From contig SFFS01000040.1 in the NCBI GenBank assembly GCA_004557805.1, forward strand, positions 1-16,553: a stretch of 16,553 nt of DNA, written 5' to 3'. This document shows, one piece after another, positions 14,755 to 16,553 of this stretch. Source of the stretch: Clostridiales bacterium. GTDB lineage: Bacteria; Bacillota; Clostridia; Christensenellales; Aristaeellaceae. The translations under genes and the position numbers were made by a program. The notes under the pieces were generated by a model that made no database searches, was not told the origin of the DNA, and saw nothing but the letters and a program-made list of their open reading frames with translations. Numbering within the stretch: position 1 is the stretch's first letter; each line of letters begins with the position of its first letter.

Positions 14755-15972
14755 CTTATTGGTGGGATCCGCCAGCAGACCGCCGTTCGTATACTGAACG
14801 GTAGTGCCGTCGATTTCAGAAGCGACAATATAGCCCGTCTTCCTTGTGTTCGTCGCATCATAGTAATAGCACGTATACCAGCTGTAAGAACCAACCTTGT
14901 TCTTGCTGCCGTACAGCTTCAGATCATAAACGACGGACGGAGTATACGTGTCATACTTCGTGCCGGTGCTCGAACGCACGCTGAACGTCGCGCCCGTGCT
15001 CGGATTCACAATATTGACCACGCTCGCGTCGTATTCCGCACCCAGCGCCGCCTTAGCAGCATCCGTGTTGGCATAATACGCCACGCCGGTCTGCGCGGTG
15101 ATCTTCGAATAGGCGTTCATAACGCCCTTGATCACATCGTCAATGCCCGGGTTCTGGAAATAGCTGGTCTTTCCGGAAATCGGCGTATACGCGAACCACG
15201 TCGCATAGGACTTCTTATACGTGTTGCCCGCTTCGTCGGCCACGTCCAGTTCCTTGGTCTGATAGACCTTCACCGGAATCGTCATGCCGGCGGAAAGCGA
15301 ACCGTCAGCGCCGCTGCCGTAGAAGCCGGTGGGGTGCGCCGCGGTGTCCTTCGTCTCCGTCACCTTGCTGTAGAGGGAAACGTTCTCCTGCAGCGTCAGC
15401 ATGTAGGACTTGTTTTTGCTCACAGCGGAGGAGTCCATCTTCAGATCGGACTTCTTGACGTACATGGTCTTGCCGTTATACCAGGTGGTGTACCAGGTTT
15501 CGCCATTCGCGTCCGTTTCGTCGAAGGTCAGCTTCACCACGCTGCCGCCGGTGATGGTGTCCTCGAACTTGGAGTCGGTTTTCGCTCCATAGAGGAACAG
15601 CCCCGCCGCAGGCACGGTGTAGCTGATGATTTCTTTTTCATAGGTCGCGTCATATTCGCCGGGCACAAGCGCCGTAGACGTCGTCGTCCCGTCGGCGCTG
15701 GCCGAAGCGCTCACCACGTCGTTGACCTTAATATAGACGGGAATGTTCTTATTCCCATCTTTAATGGAAAACACGTAGTAATCCGCGTTATGCCGCGAAA
15801 CATCATACGTGCCCGCGCCAACCGACATATAAACGGTTTTCCCGTTCGGCGCGGTATAGCCGTTGACGTTCTTTTTGACCACGACCTGATCCGCCATCGC
15901 CGCGCTCGACGACAGCAGCAGTATCAGCGATAGCAGCGCGCTGATCAGCCGTGTGAACTTTCCGTTCCTCAT
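14563..15972 (-). CDS. N-terminal part of the giant cell-wall protein, ending at in-frame TAG
   Basis: A 469-residue segment beginning with a clear Sec signal peptide (basic start, hydrophobic core about 9-20, probable cleavage after AMA at 25-27). SH3b-like strands follow, and the first of three long related modules lies at 117-301. The mature part is rich in Tyr, Thr, Ser, Gly, Asn and Lys, like the downstream frame. The ATG at 15972 has GGAGG (15983-15987) ten bases upstream. The segment ends at TAG (14563-14565) in the middle of the second module, right before a conserved aromatic beta-strand. If translation stops here, the product is a short secreted repeat protein without the peptidoglycan-binding or C-terminal domains. 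If it continues, the product is 2,579 residues long. Identity as an SH3b-type surface protein is firm; whether the gene is intact is not. Confidence 0.85.
   Translation of the reverse strand: MRNGKFTRLISALLSLILLLSSSAAMADQVVVKKNVNGYTAPNGKTVYMSVGAGTYDVSRHNADYYVFSIKDGNKNIPVYIKVNDVVSASASADGTTTSTALVPGEYDATYEKEIISYTVPAAGLFLYGAKTDSKFEDTITGGSVVKLTFDETDANGETWYTTWYNGKTMYVKKSDLKMDSSAVSKNKSYMLTLQENVSLYSKVTETKDTAAHPTGFYGSGADGSLSAGMTIPVKVYQTKELDVADEAGNTYKKSYATWFAYTPISGKTSYFQNPGIDDVIKGVMNAYSKITAQTGVAYYANTDAAKAALGAEYDASVVNIVNPSTGATFSVRSSTGTKYDTYTPSVVYDLKLYGSKNKVGSYSWYTCYYYDATNTRKTGYIVASEIDGTTVQYTNGGLLADPTNKSYWPTYRVRMYSRYDAANGLTEAFKSGIAIDQKNVKGIKKIKDIENKGSDFEATYRNTSNGSG
15070..15624 (-). repeat. Giant-protein module, copy 1 (residues 117-301)
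   Basis: This copy has an SH3b-like first half (SYTVPAAGLFLYG, then WYNGKTMYVKKSDL). The second half carries the hallmark HPTGFYG, a TWFAYTP strand, GKTSYFQNPGIDD and GVAYYAN. Copies 2 and 3 share the order and spacing of these elements. Similarity is at the protein level; no near-identical DNA was noticed. Confidence 0.75.
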
Positions 15973-16021
15973 TAACCTTGCACCTCCATGAATCCCGCTG
16001 CTGGTATTGCATCCTGCCTGT

Positions 16022-16050
16022 ATTCTATTACAATTTCATTACAGCGTCAA
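16022..16050 (-). promoter_or_regulatory. Sigma-A promoter of the giant cell-wall gene
   Basis: On the minus strand there is TTGACG (16045-16050), a 17-base spacer, then TAGAAT (16022-16027). Each hexamer differs from consensus by one base. The start point should fall near 16015, giving a short leader of about 40 bases to the ATG at 15972. Confidence 0.83.
16027..16043 (-). promoter_or_regulatory. Candidate WalR (YycF) box inside the giant-gene promoter
   Basis: The minus strand reads TGTAAT-GAAAT-TGTAAT, an exact match to the WalR consensus TGTWAH-N5-TGTWAH known from Bacillus subtilis and Staphylococcus aureus. It fills the spacer between -35 and -10. WalR controls cell-wall hydrolases and related envelope genes, which fits a gene for a secreted peptidoglycan-binding protein. 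Sites overlapping core promoter elements are more often repressive, so the direction of control is open. A further half-site TGTAAA lies at 16058-16063. Confidence 0.6.
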
Positions 16051-16356
16051 GAGAGAATTTACAGATTTGTGTACATTTTCCTCTTTCCCGAATTCTTTTC
16101 CTTATAGAATGTTGCGCGGATGCGTCCCGTTTTGCCGCAATTTGTCTCTGCAATTTGTAACAGACTTTGGTTTGTTTTTGATGGTTTCCGGGCGCTGATC
16201 GCGCCATTTTTGGCCATTCTGCCGGTTATTTCGAAAAAGACCAAGGTTTGTTTCAGAATTGCGCCGTTTTTACGGCTGCGCGCGCCATTTCAGGCCCGAA
16301 AATATTACATTTTTGAAAAACATCCGCAATAATTCGAAAGAATTTCGTCGCACCTA
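16051..16356. other. Noncoding stretch between divergent promoters
   Basis: About 300 bases between the two promoters with no credible gene. It contains AT-rich patches, a direct repeat GCAATTTGT at 16137-16145 and 16150-16158, and a small hairpin GCCGT-TTTT-ACGGC at about 16263-16276. A recurring GCGCC(A/G)TTT motif occurs at 16201, 16261 and 16282. None of these matches a motif I recognise. The length would allow upstream regulator sites for either direction. Confidence 0.5.
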
Positions 16357-16385
16357 TTGTGATTCTTCCAAAATTATGCTATACT
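16357..16385 (+). promoter_or_regulatory. Sigma-A promoter with extended -10 for the plus-strand gene
   Basis: TTGTGA (16357-16362), a 17-base spacer, then TATACT (16380-16385), preceded by TGC to give an extended -10 element. Transcription should start near 16392, leaving a leader of about 125 bases before the ATG at 16516. The leader contains a GCGCGG/CCGCGC stem (16420-16425 with 16441-16446). Confidence 0.72.
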
Positions 16386-16515
16386 GCGGACAGGTTCATA
16401 TGGGGTGAATGCTACCCTCGCGCGGCCATTGCTGCATCCTCCGCGCCGGGAAACGCTTCCTTCTAATATGAAAGCCTTCTCTATTCAAGCGATTCCAAAA
16501 AGGATGTCTTTTTCC

Positions 16516-16553
16516 ATGCCGAAGCGCACAGGCAAGAAATTCCTTTCCATTAT
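16516..16553 (+). CDS. 5' end of a probable secreted or membrane protein (partial)
   Basis: The ATG at 16516 begins MPKRTGKKFLSI and runs off the window. The basic start followed by hydrophobic residues resembles the n-region of a signal peptide, but only 12 residues are visible. AAAAAGGA (about 16497-16504) precedes it at suitable spacing. An in-frame ATG at 16504 overlaps that ribosome binding site and is less likely. A well-placed promoter lies upstream. The function cannot be named. Confidence 0.6.
   Translation, partial: MPKRTGKKFLSI

Noticed and set aside
7873..15933. Plus-strand open frame of 2,686 codons opposite the giant gene
   Set aside because: It is in exact codon register with the minus-strand gene and exists because that gene avoids TTA, CTA and TCA codons. 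The translation is Arg/Ala/Val/His-rich and low in structure, has no ribosome binding site or signal, and shows no domain. The minus frame has a signal peptide, SH3b and PG-binding domains.
16059..16244. Minus-strand 61-residue open frame starting with TTG
   Set aside because: No ribosome binding site, and it lies in the regulatory region directly upstream of a strong promoter. Composition is not convincing.
1..16553. CRISPR arrays, insertion sequences, tRNA or rRNA genes, phage genes
   Set aside because: No regularly spaced identical repeats, transposase-like frames, cloverleaf or rRNA-like sequence were noticed. Repeats present are protein-level modules or short inverted repeats.

Overview
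The window looks like chromosomal DNA from a GC-rich member of the Bacillota, probably class Clostridia. Evidence: strong AAGGAGG/GGAGG ribosome binding sites, textbook sigma-A promoters with 17-bp spacers, a TIGR04086/YrzE-type membrane protein (a Gram-positive family), and a giant secreted SH3b/peptidoglycan-binding protein. The genus cannot be fixed from sequence alone.

Layout. (1) Positions 1-475, plus strand: the last codons of an unidentified gene, then a four-helix TIGR04086-type membrane protein. (2) 476-579: a convergent intergenic gap dominated by a perfect 19-bp inverted repeat. (3) 580-7810, minus strand: one eight-gene molybdenum operon, modA-modB-modC-moeA-(MoeA-like molybdopterin-binding protein)-moaA-moaC-mogA/moaE. 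Most junctions are ATGA overlaps, short overlaps or gaps of 2-4 nt; only modA-modB has a 77-nt gap, and that gap holds a hairpin. (4) 7811-8076: the operon's control region, with a TTGACA-N17-TATGAT promoter, a roughly 230-nt structured leader that looks like a molybdenum-cofactor (Moco) riboswitch, and an intrinsic terminator just before the modA ribosome binding site. (5) 8233-15972, minus strand: a 2,580-codon reading frame for a secreted cell-wall protein built of degenerate SH3b-like repeats, with canonical SH3b domains, a PG_binding_1 domain and a His/Cys-rich C-terminal domain. It is interrupted once, at codon 470, by an in-frame TAG. (6) 15973-16515: a divergent intergenic region with a minus-strand promoter containing an exact WalR/YycF-type box and a plus-strand extended -10 promoter. 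The plus promoter drives a gene cut off by the window end, whose first residues look like the start of a signal peptide.

How the genes work together. ModABC imports molybdate. MoaA and MoaC make cyclic pyranopterin monophosphate from GTP. The MoaE-like domain may take part in the dithiolene step, although no MoaD carrier is visible. The MogA domain adenylylates molybdopterin and MoeA inserts molybdenum. The extra MoeA-like protein is typical of Clostridia, and its exact role is unsettled. A Moco-sensing leader in front of modA would shut both uptake and synthesis when cofactor is sufficient. No molybdoenzyme is encoded here.

The most unusual feature is the TAG codon in the giant surface protein. 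It falls inside one of three related ~185-200-residue modules. Repeat homology continues on both sides in the same frame, there is no ribosome binding site for a restart, and no complete gene in the window ends in TAG. Readthrough, recoding, a recent nonsense mutation and a sequencing error all remain possible.
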